DNA from: Myxococcota bacterium
GTDB taxonomy: Bacteria > Myxococcota_A > UBA796 > UBA2385
Direction of reading: 5' to 3'
Assembly: GCA_023150805.1 (NCBI GenBank)
Contig: JAKLKF010000020.1
Span: forward strand, 16,973-80,972
Length of the DNA stretch: 64,000 nt
Part shown: one piece after another, positions 16,855-29,149 of the stretch
How the letters are laid out: every line of letters begins with the position of its first letter
Numbering within the stretch: position 1 is the first letter of the stretch
The notes under the pieces: model-generated
What the model was told of the DNA's origin: nothing
What the model saw: only the letters and a program-made list of their open reading frames with translations
The model's database searches: none
Position numbers and translations under genes: made by a program

Positions 16855-18174
16855 TCAGCCCTCGACCACCCGGTCGGTGATCTCCAGCCCGCGGTCGATG
16901 ATGGCAAAGCCCTCGCGGAGCTGCTCCTCGGTGATGCACAGGGGCGGGTTGCACATGAAGCTGCCCCAGTGCACCATCGTGAACAGACCGTTGTCCAGCA
17001 GGTACTTGTTGAACTCGGCCATCACCGGGTGGCTGCCGTTGTAGGGCGCCATCTCCTTGCCCTTGCGGTCCCGCTGCAGGTCGACCATCCCGAACAGGCC
17101 GATGCAGCGCCCCTCCTTCACCGAGGGGTGGCGGGCCTGCAGGCGGCCCATCTCCTGTCGCATGACGCCCTCCATCTTCGCCGCGTTCTCGATCATCCCC
17201 TCCTCCAGCAGCACGTCCAGGCAGGCCATGGCCACGTTCATGGCGAAGGGGTGGGCGTTGTAGGTGAGCCCGCCGTAGAAGACGTTCTGGTCGAAGTGGC
17301 GGGCGACGTGGTCCCGCACGGCGACGGCGCCCAGCGGGACGTAGGAGCTGGTCAGGCCCTTGGCCATGGTCAGGATGTCGGGCAGGATGTCGCCGTGCTG
17401 GAAGGCGAAGAGCTTGCCGGTGCGGCCCCAGCCGGCCATCACCTCGTCGCAGACCAGCAGGATGCCGTAGCGGTCCAGCAGGGCGCGCAGGCCCTGCAGG
17501 TAGCCCCGGGGCGGGGGCAGGATGCCGTTGGTGCCGGTGACCGTCTCGATGAACATGGCCGCGATGGTGTGCGGCCCCTCGTACATGATCACCTCCTCCA
17601 GGTAGCGGAGGTTGTTCTCGGTGATCTCCTCGTCGTCGCGGCCGAAGGAGTAGTGGTAGGGCCGCGGGTCCATCACCCGGACGAAGCCGGGGGCGCCGGG
17701 CTCGTTGGCCCAGCGGCGCGGGTCGCCGGTCAGCTGCATCGTGGCGTTGGTGGCGCCGTGGTAGCTGCGGTAGCGGCTGAGGATCTTGAAGCGGCCGGTC
17801 GACTGGCGGGCCAGCTTGATCGCGTTCTCGTTGGCCTCGGCGCCGCCCAGGGTGAAGAAGAAGGTGTTGAGGTCGCCGGGGCACAGGTCGGCCAGGCGGG
17901 TGGCCAGGTCGGCGCGGGCCTGGGTGGCAGCACCCGGGAAGGCGTAGAGCAGGCCGTCGGCGGCGTCCTTCATCGCCTGGACCACGCGCGGGTGGCTGTG
18001 GCCGATGTTCACGCTCATGAGCTGGCTGTTGAAGTCGAGCCAGCGCTGCCCGTCGGGGCCGTACATGTAGACGCCCTGGGCCCGCTCCACGGGCAGGGGC
18101 TTGACCTTGTCGCGGGCGGACCAGGAGAAGAGGGTGTGCTGCAGGCAGGCGTCGATGACAGAGCGGGCGTCCAT
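16855..18174 (-). CDS. Class III PLP-dependent aminotransferase (beta-alanine/taurine:pyruvate type)
   Basis: The 439-residue enzyme has the class III layout: a substrate-proximal W-L-D-F-N-S segment near 45, G-G-A-E-A-N-E-N-A near 107, S-Y-H-G-A-T near 134 stacking on PLP, I-L-L-V-C-D-E-V near 233, and the Schiff-base Lys in T-M-A-K-G-L-T-S-S near 265. The family uses omega-amino acids such as beta-alanine, taurine or GABA with pyruvate or 2-oxoglutarate. Given preTA to one side and mmsA with the hydantoinase operon to the other, conversion of beta-alanine to malonate semialdehyde is the best guess. ATG 18174 has GAGGAAG just before it. A TATCCT hexamer on the minus strand (18205-18200) lies 25 bases upstream. 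Confidence 0.9.
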   Translation of the reverse strand: MDARSVIDACLQHTLFSWSARDKVKPLPVERAQGVYMYGPDGQRWLDFNSQLMSVNIGHSHPRVVQAMKDAADGLLYAFPGAATQARADLATRLADLCPGDLNTFFFTLGGAEANENAIKLARQSTGRFKILSRYRSYHGATNATMQLTGDPRRWANEPGAPGFVRVMDPRPYHYSFGRDDEEITENNLRYLEEVIMYEGPHTIAAMFIETVTGTNGILPPPRGYLQGLRALLDRYGILLVCDEVMAGWGRTGKLFAFQHGDILPDILTMAKGLTSSYVPLGAVAVRDHVARHFDQNVFYGGLTYNAHPFAMNVAMACLDVLLEEGMIENAAKMEGVMRQEMGRLQARHPSVKEGRCIGLFGMVDLQRDRKGKEMAPYNGSHPVMAEFNKYLLDNGLFTMVHWGSFMCNPPLCITEEQLREGFAIIDRGLEITDRVVEG

Positions 18175-18241
18175 GGGCTTCCTCGGGGCGAAGGCGCCAA
18201 GGATAGCGCGGCGCGGGCCCGCGGCCGATAAGGGCGAGGTC

Positions 18242-19297
18242 ATGCTGCCGCGCCTCCTCCTCCCCTGCTGCCTGGTCCTCGCCCTCTCCGGCTGCGCCCT
18301 GCTGCTCTCCGGCTGCGCCGGTGCCCTCGACGGCGCCGTGAAGCGGCGGACCATCCCCAACCTGGCCCTGGAGCGCGACCTCGAGGTCGCCTGCGCCTTC
18401 GGCGAGGTCGGCGTCGCCCTGTCGGCGACGGTGAGCGGCCAGCGCTCGGAGGAGGCGCTGAGCGTGGCCTGGACGATGTCGGGCCTGTGCGCCGAGCTGG
18501 ACGCCCGGGAGGAGGCGCTGCAGGCGCGGCTGGCCCTGCTGCAGCTGCCGGCCGAGGCGCGCGCCGCCGCCGCCACCGACGCGAGGCTGGCCGCCTCTCG
18601 GCGCCACGCCCAGGCCGCCCAGCGCTTCCAGCGCGGCTACGAGCTGGCGGTGGCCGCCTACGGCGGGGCCGAGGACTGCAAGCTGCCGAGCGAGGCGGAC
18701 GAGGGCGTCTACCTGCTGGGGCTGATGGCCGGCCTGCTGGCCCAGGTCAACGACGCCGAGGCCGGCGGCGCCGCCGGCGTGCCCATGAACCAGATCCTGG
18801 AGGTCGGCCGCGCGACGCAGTGCCTGGACGACGCCCGCTGGTGGGGCATCCCCAGCGCGGCGCGGGCCGCGGGCTGGGCGACGGTGCCCGGCTCGGCGCC
18901 CGAGGGCGTGGACCCGTGGGCCGGGCTGGCCCAGGCGGCGGCGACGGGCGACGCGGCGGGCCAGGGCATCCCGCGCGCGCTGTGGCTGTTCTCGGCGGCC
19001 AACGCCGGCGACGGGGAGAAGGTGCAGCAGGTGCTGGAGAGCTGGCCCGCCGTCGACCCGGCGGCGGCGGTGCAGTGGCCGCTGCTGGACGCCTACGCGC
19101 GGGTGATCGCCCGCCACGAGGCCGACCTGCTGTGGATCGCCGCCGAGGGCCACCGCGCGCCCGCGCCGCCGGCGCCGCCCGCCGCCGCCTCGGGAGAGAG
19201 GGGGGACGAGGATCCCTTCGGCGAGCCCGACCCCTTCGGCGAGCCGGCGCCCGCCGCCGAGCCCGCGCCCGTCGGCGCCGGCGAAGGATCGGAATAG
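18242..19297 (+). CDS. TatT-like TRAP-transporter-associated lipoprotein
   Basis: The 351-residue protein has two possible lipoboxes in a row (L-A-L-S-G-C and L-L-L-S-G-C). The mature part is almost entirely alpha-helical, Ala-rich and arranged in paired helices of TPR length, and it ends in a Pro/Asp tail containing D-P-F-G-E-P twice. Length, helical content and position directly before a solute-binding protein and a fused TRAP permease match the TatT component described in Treponema and found in deltaproteobacterial TRAP systems. TatT is thought to form periplasmic trimers that work with the binding protein. The start ATG 18242 has a GAGG three bases before it. The family assignment rests mainly on context. 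Confidence 0.75.
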   Translation: MLPRLLLPCCLVLALSGCALLLSGCAGALDGAVKRRTIPNLALERDLEVACAFGEVGVALSATVSGQRSEEALSVAWTMSGLCAELDAREEALQARLALLQLPAEARAAAATDARLAASRRHAQAAQRFQRGYELAVAAYGGAEDCKLPSEADEGVYLLGLMAGLLAQVNDAEAGGAAGVPMNQILEVGRATQCLDDARWWGIPSAARAAGWATVPGSAPEGVDPWAGLAQAAATGDAAGQGIPRALWLFSAANAGDGEKVQQVLESWPAVDPAAAVQWPLLDAYARVIARHEADLLWIAAEGHRAPAPPAPPAAASGERGDEDPFGEPDPFGEPAPAAEPAPVGAGEGSE

Positions 19298-19348
19298 ACG
19301 CCCCCTCCTCGCGCATCCATGCGGGAACCCTCGCCCGGAGCCAGCGGC

Positions 19349-20371
19349 ATGAAGCGTCTCCTCTCCTCCCTCGCCCGCCCCCTCCTCGCCTCGGCGCTCG
19401 CCCTGCTGGGGGCCACCGCCTCCGCCGACGCGCAGGCCGCCAGCGTCTGCGTCTACGACCCCGCGGGCCGCACGGGCTTCATGTACAAGATGGCCGAGAG
19501 CTGGGCGATCCAGGCCGCCTCGTGGGGCGCCACGGTCACCCTGAAGCCGTACACGGACGAGGCGACGGCGGTCAACGACTTCACCGCCGGGAGCTGCGAC
19601 GGCGTGATGGCCTCGGGCGTGCGGCTGCAGCGCTACAACGCCGCCACCTACACGGTGGAGGCCGTCGGCGGTGTCTCGACCTACGAGCTGCTCCAGCCGG
19701 TGCTCACCACGCTGCAGACCAAGTCCAACTACGCCCCGATGTTCGACGCGGGCGCCTACGAGACGGTCGGCATCTGGCCCCTGGGCGCGGTCTACGTCTT
19801 CGTCCGGGACCGGTCGCTGAACAGCATCGGCGCCCTGTCGGGCAAGCGCGTGGCCAGCCTGGACTACGACAAGGCCAGCGCGCTGGCGATCCAGCGCATG
19901 GGCGGCGTCGGCGTCTCGGCCGACCTGGCCACGCTGGGTCCGGCCTTCAACAACGGCGAGCTGGACGTGCTCTTCCTGCCCGCCACCGCCTACACCCCCT
20001 TCGAGCTGTGGCACGGCATCGGCACCAAGGGCGGCGTGATCACCACCCCGCTGCTGCAGGTGACCTACCAGGTCCTGATCCACGACGGGAAGTTCCCCGC
20101 CGACTTCGGCACCAAGAGCCGGGCCTGGGTCGCCGGTGACTTCCAGACGGCGATGAAGGCCATCAAGGCGGCCGAGGCCGGCATCCCCGCCAGCTCCTGG
20201 ATCACGCCCACGGCGGCCGCCAAGGCCGAGCTGGACGGCTTCTCGCAGAAGATGCGGCTGGAGCTGCGCGACAAGCAGAAGGCCTACGACGGCCGCGTGC
20301 TGTCGCTGCTCAAGAAGGCGCGCTGCAACGCCGATCCCAGCCGCGCCGAGTGCGCGCAGACCCTGGAATAG
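19349..20371 (+). CDS. TRAP-type periplasmic solute-binding protein (AdeT1/2-like, PF19582)
   Basis: The 340-residue protein has a signal peptide ending near A-S-A-D-A-Q-A. The mature N-terminus S-V-C-V-Y-D followed by W-G-A-x-V-T-L-K-x-Y-T-D-E and G-S-C-D-G-V is characteristic of the family once labelled AdeT or 'RND type', now seen as TRAP/DctP-like binding proteins. Later blocks fit too: V-G-I-W-P-L-G near 145, V-F-V-R-D-R-S-L-N-S-I, V-A-S-L-D-Y-D-K-A, and a C-terminal K-K-A-R-C-N. The ligand cannot be read from sequence; an organic acid is likely for a TRAP system. ATG 19349 has GGAG eight bases upstream. Four bases separate it from the permease gene. Confidence 0.88.
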   Translation: MKRLLSSLARPLLASALALLGATASADAQAASVCVYDPAGRTGFMYKMAESWAIQAASWGATVTLKPYTDEATAVNDFTAGSCDGVMASGVRLQRYNAATYTVEAVGGVSTYELLQPVLTTLQTKSNYAPMFDAGAYETVGIWPLGAVYVFVRDRSLNSIGALSGKRVASLDYDKASALAIQRMGGVGVSADLATLGPAFNNGELDVLFLPATAYTPFELWHGIGTKGGVITTPLLQVTYQVLIHDGKFPADFGTKSRAWVAGDFQTAMKAIKAAEAGIPASSWITPTAAAKAELDGFSQKMRLELRDKQKAYDGRVLSLLKKARCNADPSRAECAQTLE

Positions 20372-20374
20372 GGC

Positions 20375-22549
20375 GTGGGGGCGCCGACCGCCGCCGAGCA
20401 GGGCTGGCTGCCGCGCGCCGTGGCGGCCGCGCTGCTGGCCGTGCTCGGGCTGATCCTGCTGCAGCAGACCGCCGACAAGATCGACGGTCGGCTGGTGCTG
20501 CTCGGAGACCGCCTGTGGCCCGGCTACGCGCTGGAGCTGCGCAACGACCCGGTGCCGCCCGCCTGCGACCTGGAGGCGGCGCGCCAGGCCGAGGCCACCT
20601 GCGTGCAGGCGCCCGCCGCCGCGCCCCCGGCGAGCGACGACCCCTTCGGCACCCCCCCGGACGCCGACCCCTTCGGCACCCCCCCGGACGCCGACCCCTT
20701 CGGCACCCCGGAGGGCGCCGACCCCTTCGGCACCCCCGAGGGCGCCGACCCCTTCGGCACCCCCGAGGGCGCCGACCCCTTCGCCGAGCCGTCGGCCGCC
20801 GCCGCCCAGGGCGTGCCCTGCGTCGCGGCCCAGGCCCTGGTCCAGCAGTGCGCCGCCGAGCACCAGGCCCACCAGGCCGCCGTCGCGCGCCTCACCGGCG
20901 CGGTGCGGGCCTTCCGCGCGGTCGAGCTGTTCTTCCGCGACCTGGCCAACTTCGCCTACGGCATCCACCTGCTCTCGGTCGTGCTGCTGCTGGGCGGCCT
21001 GCAGGCCACCTGGCTGCGCGCCCACATCAACCTGGCCCCGGTCCGTCGCCGGATCGACCACCAGGTCAGCCAGGGCGCCCAGCTGCTCGCCCACCTCCTG
21101 CTGTCGGCGTCGGCCGTGGCCGACTGGCAGGTCAAGGCCGCCCTCCAGATGGAGGTCGACAACGTCGAGATCCCCGTCCTGTGGGCCGTCGGCTTCGGCC
21201 TGCTCGCCGTGGTCAACGCCTGGCACATGGCCCGCCCGCCCTCCGAGCTGCGCCCCGGTGGCAGCGCCTCGGGCGCCCTGCTGGGCGTGCCGCTGTACAC
21301 CTGGATGGTGGTCCTGGCGGGCGCCTGGTTCCTGCTGGGAGAGGCCCACCCCAGCGGGCTGGCGATCCACCTGCACAAGTTCGCCCAGATCCCCTCGGTC
21401 TACCTGGCGGTCGCGCTCTACGTCTGGAGCGGCATGCTGCTGGAGCGGACCCGGATCTCGGCCCAGGTCTTCGACCTGATCCGCCCCTGGAAGCTGCCGG
21501 TCGCCCTGCTGGCCTGGGTGGTGGTCGTCGCCGCCGCCCTGCCCACCGCCTACAGCGGCGCCTCGGGCATCTTCGTCATCGCCACCGGCGCCCTGGTCTT
21601 CGAGGAGCTGCGCCGGGCGGGCGCCACCACCCAGCAGGCCCGCATGGTCACGGCCATGTCGGGCAGCCTGGGCGTGGTGCTGCGGCCCTGCCTGATCGTC
21701 GTGCTGGTGGCCAGCCTGAACAAGGAGGTCACGACCGACCAGCTCTACGAGAGCGGCGCCGCCGTCTTCCTGCTGACCGCCGCCGTCTTCCTGGTCGTGC
21801 TGCTGGCCGTCTACCGCCCGCGCCTGTCCCTGGCCCCCATCAGCCAGGCCCTGCCCGACAGCCTGGCGGCGGCCGGCCGCCTGGCCCCGGCCGTGCTCAT
21901 CGGCGCCGCGGTCGTGGCCCTGTACGCCTTCGGCCTGGACGCCCCGCTCAACGAGCGCACCGCGCCCTGGATCCTGCCCATCCTGCTGGCGCTCGTCCTG
22001 CTGTGGGAGCGCCGGGCCGAGCGCGGCCAGCCCGACGCGACCACCACGCCCCGCAAGGTCTTCCGCGCGACGCTGATGACCGGCGAGCACGTCGGCGCCC
22101 TGCTCTTCCTGATGGCCGCCACCGTCGCCCTGGGCGGCGTGGTCGAGCGGGCCGAGGTGATGTCGCTGGTCCCCGCCACCTTCGGCAGCCCCCTGGCCAC
22201 CATGGGCGTGCTGGTCGTGATCATGGTGCTGGTCGGCATGACGATGGACCCGATGGGCGCGGTCATCCTGGTCAGCGTCACCGTGGCCGACATCGCCTAC
22301 AAGGGCGGCATCGACCCGGTGCACTTCTGGATGATGGTCCTGGTCGCCTTCGAACTGGGCTACCTGACCCCACCGGTCGCCCTCAACCAGCTCCTGGCGC
22401 GGCAGGTGGTCGGCGACGCTGCCGACGTGGTGCCCACACCCGGCATGGGCTTCTTCCAGCGCCATGAGCACGTGATCGTGCCGATGATCGTCATGGGCAT
22501 CAGCCTGCTGCTGGTCGCCTTCGTGCCGCTCTTGTGGAGCCAGGGCTGA
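20375..22549 (+). CDS. Fused DctQ-DctM TRAP transporter permease
   Basis: The 724-residue membrane protein begins with one helix, then a periplasmic-type loop holding five exact-phase D-P-F-G-T-P-x-x-A repeats (about residues 89-136). A DctQ-like four-helix part follows (about 180-350), then a DctM-like part whose C-terminus reads G-M-T-M-D-P-M-G-A, G-I-D-P-V-H-F-W and F-E-L-G-Y-L-T-P-P-V-A-L-N, the hallmark of TRAP large permeases. The start is GTG 20375, three bases after the binding-protein stop. With the preceding two genes it makes a complete TatT-P-QM tripartite transporter, energised by an ion gradient in the family. Confidence 0.88.
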   Translation: MGAPTAAEQGWLPRAVAAALLAVLGLILLQQTADKIDGRLVLLGDRLWPGYALELRNDPVPPACDLEAARQAEATCVQAPAAAPPASDDPFGTPPDADPFGTPPDADPFGTPEGADPFGTPEGADPFGTPEGADPFAEPSAAAAQGVPCVAAQALVQQCAAEHQAHQAAVARLTGAVRAFRAVELFFRDLANFAYGIHLLSVVLLLGGLQATWLRAHINLAPVRRRIDHQVSQGAQLLAHLLLSASAVADWQVKAALQMEVDNVEIPVLWAVGFGLLAVVNAWHMARPPSELRPGGSASGALLGVPLYTWMVVLAGAWFLLGEAHPSGLAIHLHKFAQIPSVYLAVALYVWSGMLLERTRISAQVFDLIRPWKLPVALLAWVVVVAAALPTAYSGASGIFVIATGALVFEELRRAGATTQQARMVTAMSGSLGVVLRPCLIVVLVASLNKEVTTDQLYESGAAVFLLTAAVFLVVLLAVYRPRLSLAPISQALPDSLAAAGRLAPAVLIGAAVVALYAFGLDAPLNERTAPWILPILLALVLLWERRAERGQPDATTTPRKVFRATLMTGEHVGALLFLMAATVALGGVVERAEVMSLVPATFGSPLATMGVLVVIMVLVGMTMDPMGAVILVSVTVADIAYKGGIDPVHFWMMVLVAFELGYLTPPVALNQLLARQVVGDAADVVPTPGMGFFQRHEHVIVPMIVMGISLLLVAFVPLLWSQG
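20639..20785 (+). repeat. 27-bp coding tandem repeats (DPFGTPxxA)
   Basis: Five full 27-base units and one partial unit encode D-P-F-G-T-P-P-D-A or D-P-F-G-T-P-E-G-A. The upstream TatT-like gene carries a related pair, D-P-F-G-E-P, at 19211-19246. Confidence 0.9.
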
Positions 22550-22574
22550 CGGGGCCGCGCCGCGCACCGCGCGC

Positions 22575-23210
22575 TCAGCCCTCGACAGGCCAGGTGGCCA
22601 CCGTGCCCTCGAAGCCCTCGCCGGTCCCGTCCGGCAGGGTGCGGTGACCGCTCAGGTGCACGCTGCCCTCCGAGCCGCCCGCGCCCAGGTCGACGCGGAA
22701 GCCCAGGGTGAGCTCCTCCCACTCGTCGGGCTCGACCTCCGTGGTGGTGTAGGACCCGCCGCGCTCGGCGTAGGCCTCCTCGCCCGTCCAGGTGCCGCTG
22801 TCGGCCACCGCGCTGCGGACCTGCCCCTCCACCGCCTCGTCGAAGGCCCCGTCCGCGGTCTGCAGCGCCAGCGCCGCCCCCACCTCCAGGTAGGGGTCGC
22901 AGTCGTCGTCGTCCACCGTGTCCTCGGGCGACACCCAGGCCGTCACCGTCTCCGTGGTGCTGGACACCGCCAGCGTCACCACCGTGTCGGCGGTCCCCTT
23001 GTCCGTGTAGCGGAAGCCCTGCTCGTCGGAGATCAGCACGACGGCAAGCCACTGTTGCCCGGTCACGCCCAGGGGCGTCGGCTCGGTCAGCGGCAGCTCG
23101 GAGGAGGTGTAGCCGCAGTCGAAGCCGCCGTCGCCGGCGGTCCCGTCGTCACGGCCCGTGTCGTCGTCCTTGGAGTCGCAGGCCAGCAGGAGGGAGAGGA
23201 GGAGGAGCAT
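22575..23210 (-). CDS. Small lipoprotein of unknown function
   Basis: The 211-residue product has a very short signal peptide and the lipobox L-L-L-A-C-D at residues 7-12. An Asp/Gly-rich linker leads to a beta-rich domain with paired cysteines (Phe-Asp-Cys near residue 31 and D-D-D-D-C near 102) and repeated T-V-V-T-L-A-V/L-T-L-G-F-R-V-D strands, suggesting an immunoglobulin-like or lipocalin-like beta sandwich. ATG 23210 has GAGG six bases upstream. It is tail-to-tail with the TRAP permease and 70 bases downstream of mmsA, so it might be read through from that operon. No family recognised. Confidence 0.82.
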   Translation of the reverse strand: MLLLLSLLLACDSKDDDTGRDDGTAGDGGFDCGYTSSELPLTEPTPLGVTGQQWLAVVLISDEQGFRYTDKGTADTVVTLAVSSTTETVTAWVSPEDTVDDDDCDPYLEVGAALALQTADGAFDEAVEGQVRSAVADSGTWTGEEAYAERGGSYTTTEVEPDEWEELTLGFRVDLGAGGSEGSVHLSGHRTLPDGTGEGFEGTVATWPVEG

Positions 23211-23280
23211 CCGTCACCTCGCCCTGGCCGCTTGGACACCGCGCCGCCCCGGGGCGAGGGGACCGCCTGTCGCACCCCCC

Positions 23281-24780
23281 TCAGCTCATCCAGGTCCAGT
23301 CCTTCTGCAGGGCCCACTTGGTCGTGACCTTGCGGACCCGCGTCCAGAAGCGGAAGCCGTCCCAGCCCGTCATGTTGCCCGCGCCGAAGCAGGAGTCGTT
23401 CCAGCCGCCGAAGCCGAAGGGCTCGCGCGGCACGGGCACGCCGACGTTCACGCCGCACATGCCCGCCTCGACCCGGCCCATCACCCGCCGCGCGACCTCG
23501 CCGCTGGTGGTGTACACGCAGCTGGCGTTGCCGTAGGGGTTGTCGTTCTCCAGGGCCAGCGCCTGCTCCAGCGTGTCGACCCGGATGATCGACAGCACCG
23601 GCCCGAAGATCTCCTCCCGCGCCGTCGGCATGTCCGGCCGCACGTGGTCGATGACGGTGGCGCCCACCCAGTAGCCGGCCGCCTGCCCGTCGATGGCCGG
23701 CCGCCCGTCCACGGCCACCGTGGCGCCCCGCTCCTCGGCGTCGTCGATGTAGCCCTTGATGCGCTCGACGCTGGCCAGGCTGTTGATCGCCCCGTGGTCG
23801 GCGCCGGGCGCCATGGCCGCGGCCTTGCGCTTGATGCCGTCGATGATGGGCTCCACGTCGCCCACCGCCACCAGGTTGGCCGCCGCCATGCAGCGCTGGC
23901 CCGAGCAGCCGGTGAAGCTGGCGACGATGTTGTCGATGGTCACCTGCGGGTCGGCGTCCGGCACCACGATCAGGTGGTTCTTGGCGCCGCCCAGGCACAA
24001 GGCCCGCTTGCCCGTGGCGCAGGCCCGCGCGTAGACGGCGCGCGCGACCCGGGTGCTGCCGACGAAGCCCAGGGCCTGGATCCCGGGGTGGTCGCACAGC
24101 GCCTCCACCGTCTCCCGGCCCCCGTTCACCACGCTGAAGATGCCGTCGGGCAGGCCCGCCTCGCGGAACAGCTCGCCCAGGGCGATCATGGACAGAGGCG
24201 TCTGCTCGCTGGGCTTCAGGATCATCGCGTTGCCGCCGATGAGCGCCTGCGGCAGCATCCACATCGGCACCATCAGCGGGAAGTTGAAGGGGGTGACGCC
24301 GGCGACCACGCCCAGCGGCTCGTAGCGCTGCTCGCAGGTGACCCCGCGGCTGACCTCCAGGTCGGTGCCGACCGCCAGGTTCGGCAGCGAGCAGCCGAAC
24401 TCGACGCACTCGATCGCCTTCTCCACCTCGGCCCGCCCCTCGGCCAGCAGCTTGCCGTTCTCGTGGCTCACCAGCCAGGACAGGGCCTCCATGTCCCGGA
24501 CCAGCAGCTCGCGCAGCCGGTAGAAGACCTGGGCCCGCTCGCGCAGGGGCAGCTCCCGCCAGGCGGGCAGCGCAAGCTTCGCCGCCTGCACCGCGGCGTC
24601 GACGTCGGCCGCGCCCGACAGCGTCACCTTGGAGATCGCCCGGCCGTGCCGGGGGTTCACCACGTCCAGGGTGCCGTGCGGCTGCACGGCGTCGACCCAC
24701 CGGCCACCGATCAGGTTCCGGGCGTCGACCCACGGGGTGAAGCTGTAGTCGCGGGCGGGGAAGGCAGGGATGGTCGTCAC
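23281..24780 (-). CDS. mmsA: CoA-acylating methylmalonate-/malonate-semialdehyde dehydrogenase
   Basis: The 499-residue aldehyde dehydrogenase oxidises methylmalonate or malonate semialdehyde to propionyl- or acetyl-CoA with CO2 release and NADH. Family-specific features are P-F-N-F-P-L-M-V-P near 164, K-P-S-E near 189, G-G-A-K-N-H near 264 and the catalytic Cys297 in C-S-G-Q-R-C-M-A, plus the E-E-I-F-G-P-V motif near 400. Start GTG 24780 lies one base after the permease stop, with GAGG six bases before it inside the permease gene. In this operon the natural substrate would be malonate semialdehyde made from beta-alanine, giving acetyl-CoA; valine or inositol catabolism are alternatives but none of those genes are here. 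Confidence 0.95.
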   Translation of the reverse strand: MTTIPAFPARDYSFTPWVDARNLIGGRWVDAVQPHGTLDVVNPRHGRAISKVTLSGAADVDAAVQAAKLALPAWRELPLRERAQVFYRLRELLVRDMEALSWLVSHENGKLLAEGRAEVEKAIECVEFGCSLPNLAVGTDLEVSRGVTCEQRYEPLGVVAGVTPFNFPLMVPMWMLPQALIGGNAMILKPSEQTPLSMIALGELFREAGLPDGIFSVVNGGRETVEALCDHPGIQALGFVGSTRVARAVYARACATGKRALCLGGAKNHLIVVPDADPQVTIDNIVASFTGCSGQRCMAAANLVAVGDVEPIIDGIKRKAAAMAPGADHGAINSLASVERIKGYIDDAEERGATVAVDGRPAIDGQAAGYWVGATVIDHVRPDMPTAREEIFGPVLSIIRVDTLEQALALENDNPYGNASCVYTTSGEVARRVMGRVEAGMCGVNVGVPVPREPFGFGGWNDSCFGAGNMTGWDGFRFWTRVRKVTTKWALQKDWTWMS

Positions 24781-24781
24781 G

Positions 24782-26293
<1,512 letters not shown>

Positions 26294-26323
26294 CGGCGGC
26301 TCCGGGGACTGGGGGGATGCGGC

Positions 26324-27817
<1,494 letters not shown>

Positions 27818-29080
27818 TCAGCTCGACCGGCGATCGGCGATGATCTGCGGCTGGAAGTCGGGCGCGGCGGCCTTGGTGAGCGCCTGGGCGTACTCGGCCA
27901 GGCGGGCCGTCATCTGGAAGCCCCACTTGTCCTTGACCTGGCGGCACAGGTTCAGGTCCACCTCGGTGACCAGCAGGCCGTCGCGGACCCGGGACAGCCC
28001 CGGCGTGCGCGAGCCGTTGGGCGCCGTGATGTAGCTGCTGCCGTAGAAGTGGCCGAAGTCGTGGTGGGCCGGCTTGCCGTCGCCCGAGGTGAAGGCGTGG
28101 GGGAAGGTCTCGGTCCCGATGCGGTTGATGCCCACCGTGAAGTAGTTGTTGGCGATGGCCGCGCACCGCGCCTCGATGGGCCAGAGGGGCTCGGACAGGG
28201 CGCCCACCGTCGCCGAGGGGTTGAAGACGATCTCCGCCCCGTTGATGCCGAACATCAGCCAGTTCAGCGGGTGGTGTCGTCCGTAGCAGATGTTGATGCC
28301 GACCCTGCCGAAGTCGGTCTCGAAGACCGGGTGACCGTCGTCGCCCTCCATGTAGTAGGTCGACTCGTTGAAGTCGCCCACGCGCGGGATGTGGTTCTTG
28401 CGGTGCTTCCCGATGACGTGGCCGCGGTTGCTGATCACGACGGCGGTGTTGTGGATGGTGCCGCCGTGGGCGTCGTCGCGCTCCAGGATCGGCGAGACGA
28501 TCACCATGTTGTAGCGCTTCGCCAGCGCCGCGAGCCGCTGGGTGGAAGGGCCGTCCACCGGCTCGGCGAACTCCAGCCAGGGCTGCTTCTCCCGGGTGCA
28601 GAAGGCGAAGGGCATCGTCCACGCCTCCTGCAGGCCCAGCACATTGACCCCGCACTGGCCGGCGGCGTGGATCATCACCTCGGTGCGCGCCACCAGGGCC
28701 TGGAACTGGTCCTCGACCGGGTCGCTGGTCGGCCGCTGGATCTGCATCTGGATGGCGCCCAGCCGCACGATCCGCGGTGCCCGCCGCTGCTCGGCGGCCG
28801 CCTGGAAGCGGTACGCCTTCAGCTCGAAGTCCTGCTCCTGGGCATAGGCCAGGGCTCCCGCGGGGATGGTCAGGGGCGCCGGCAGGTCGCCGTACAGGAT
28901 CCGGTAGGCCTCGGCCCGGTCGGCCGCGGGGAGCTGGTCGAGGATGCGCTCCAGGCTGTCGACCTCGGTGCGCTCCTGCAGCAGGGCGTCGAGCTGGTGG
29001 TCGACCGCGGTCTTCTCCAGCGTGCGGGTCTGGGTGGCGGGGAGGTCGGCGGACTTGGGGTCGGGCTTGCGGTCGGGCAT
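27818..29080 (-). CDS. Beta-ureidopropionase, animal-like (nitrilase superfamily)
   Basis: The 420-residue enzyme hydrolyses N-carbamoyl-beta-alanine to beta-alanine, CO2 and ammonia. The nitrilase triad is E152 (L-Q-E-A-W), K228 (R-K-N-H-I-P-R-V-G) and C265 (I-C-Y-G-R-H-H-P). Beyond the catalytic domain it keeps the N-terminal helical extension (I-L-Y-G near 62, D-F-E-L near 84) that distinguishes the animal UPB1 enzyme. Blocks such as [23 protein letters not shown] and S-R-T-P-G-L-S-R appear the same as I remember them in the human protein. ATG 29080 has GGAG seven bases upstream. It is the first gene of the catabolic operon. Confidence 0.95.
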   Translation of the reverse strand: MPDRKPDPKSADLPATQTRTLEKTAVDHQLDALLQERTEVDSLERILDQLPAADRAEAYRILYGDLPAPLTIPAGALAYAQEQDFELKAYRFQAAAEQRRAPRIVRLGAIQMQIQRPTSDPVEDQFQALVARTEVMIHAAGQCGVNVLGLQEAWTMPFAFCTREKQPWLEFAEPVDGPSTQRLAALAKRYNMVIVSPILERDDAHGGTIHNTAVVISNRGHVIGKHRKNHIPRVGDFNESTYYMEGDDGHPVFETDFGRVGINICYGRHHPLNWLMFGINGAEIVFNPSATVGALSEPLWPIEARCAAIANNYFTVGINRIGTETFPHAFTSGDGKPAHHDFGHFYGSSYITAPNGSRTPGLSRVRDGLLVTEVDLNLCRQVKDKWGFQMTARLAEYAQALTKAAAPDFQPQIIADRRSS

Positions 29081-29100
29081 GGCGGGCTCCGAGGCGGCGG

Positions 29101-29112
29101 GAACGGTCGTTC
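29101..29112. promoter_or_regulatory. Dyad GAACG-GT-CGTTC before the catabolic operon
   Basis: A perfect 5-bp dyad with a two-base centre lies 21 bases upstream of the beta-ureidopropionase start, beside a possible TAGAAC -10 on the minus strand. A repressor site is possible but the dyad is short. Confidence 0.3.
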
Positions 29113-29149
29113 TACCGCAGGAGGGCCCCCCCGGGGAAGCCGCGTGCGC

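Noticed and set aside
20639..20785. 27-bp repeats as a CRISPR or minisatellite array
   Set aside because: They have no spacers, lie in phase in a coding sequence and encode a constant peptide unit.
16820..22567. Very long open frame on the minus strand opposite the TRAP genes
   Set aside because: Extreme GC removes stops from all frames. The sequence is low-complexity His/Gln/Gly-rich and the other strand encodes recognised domains.
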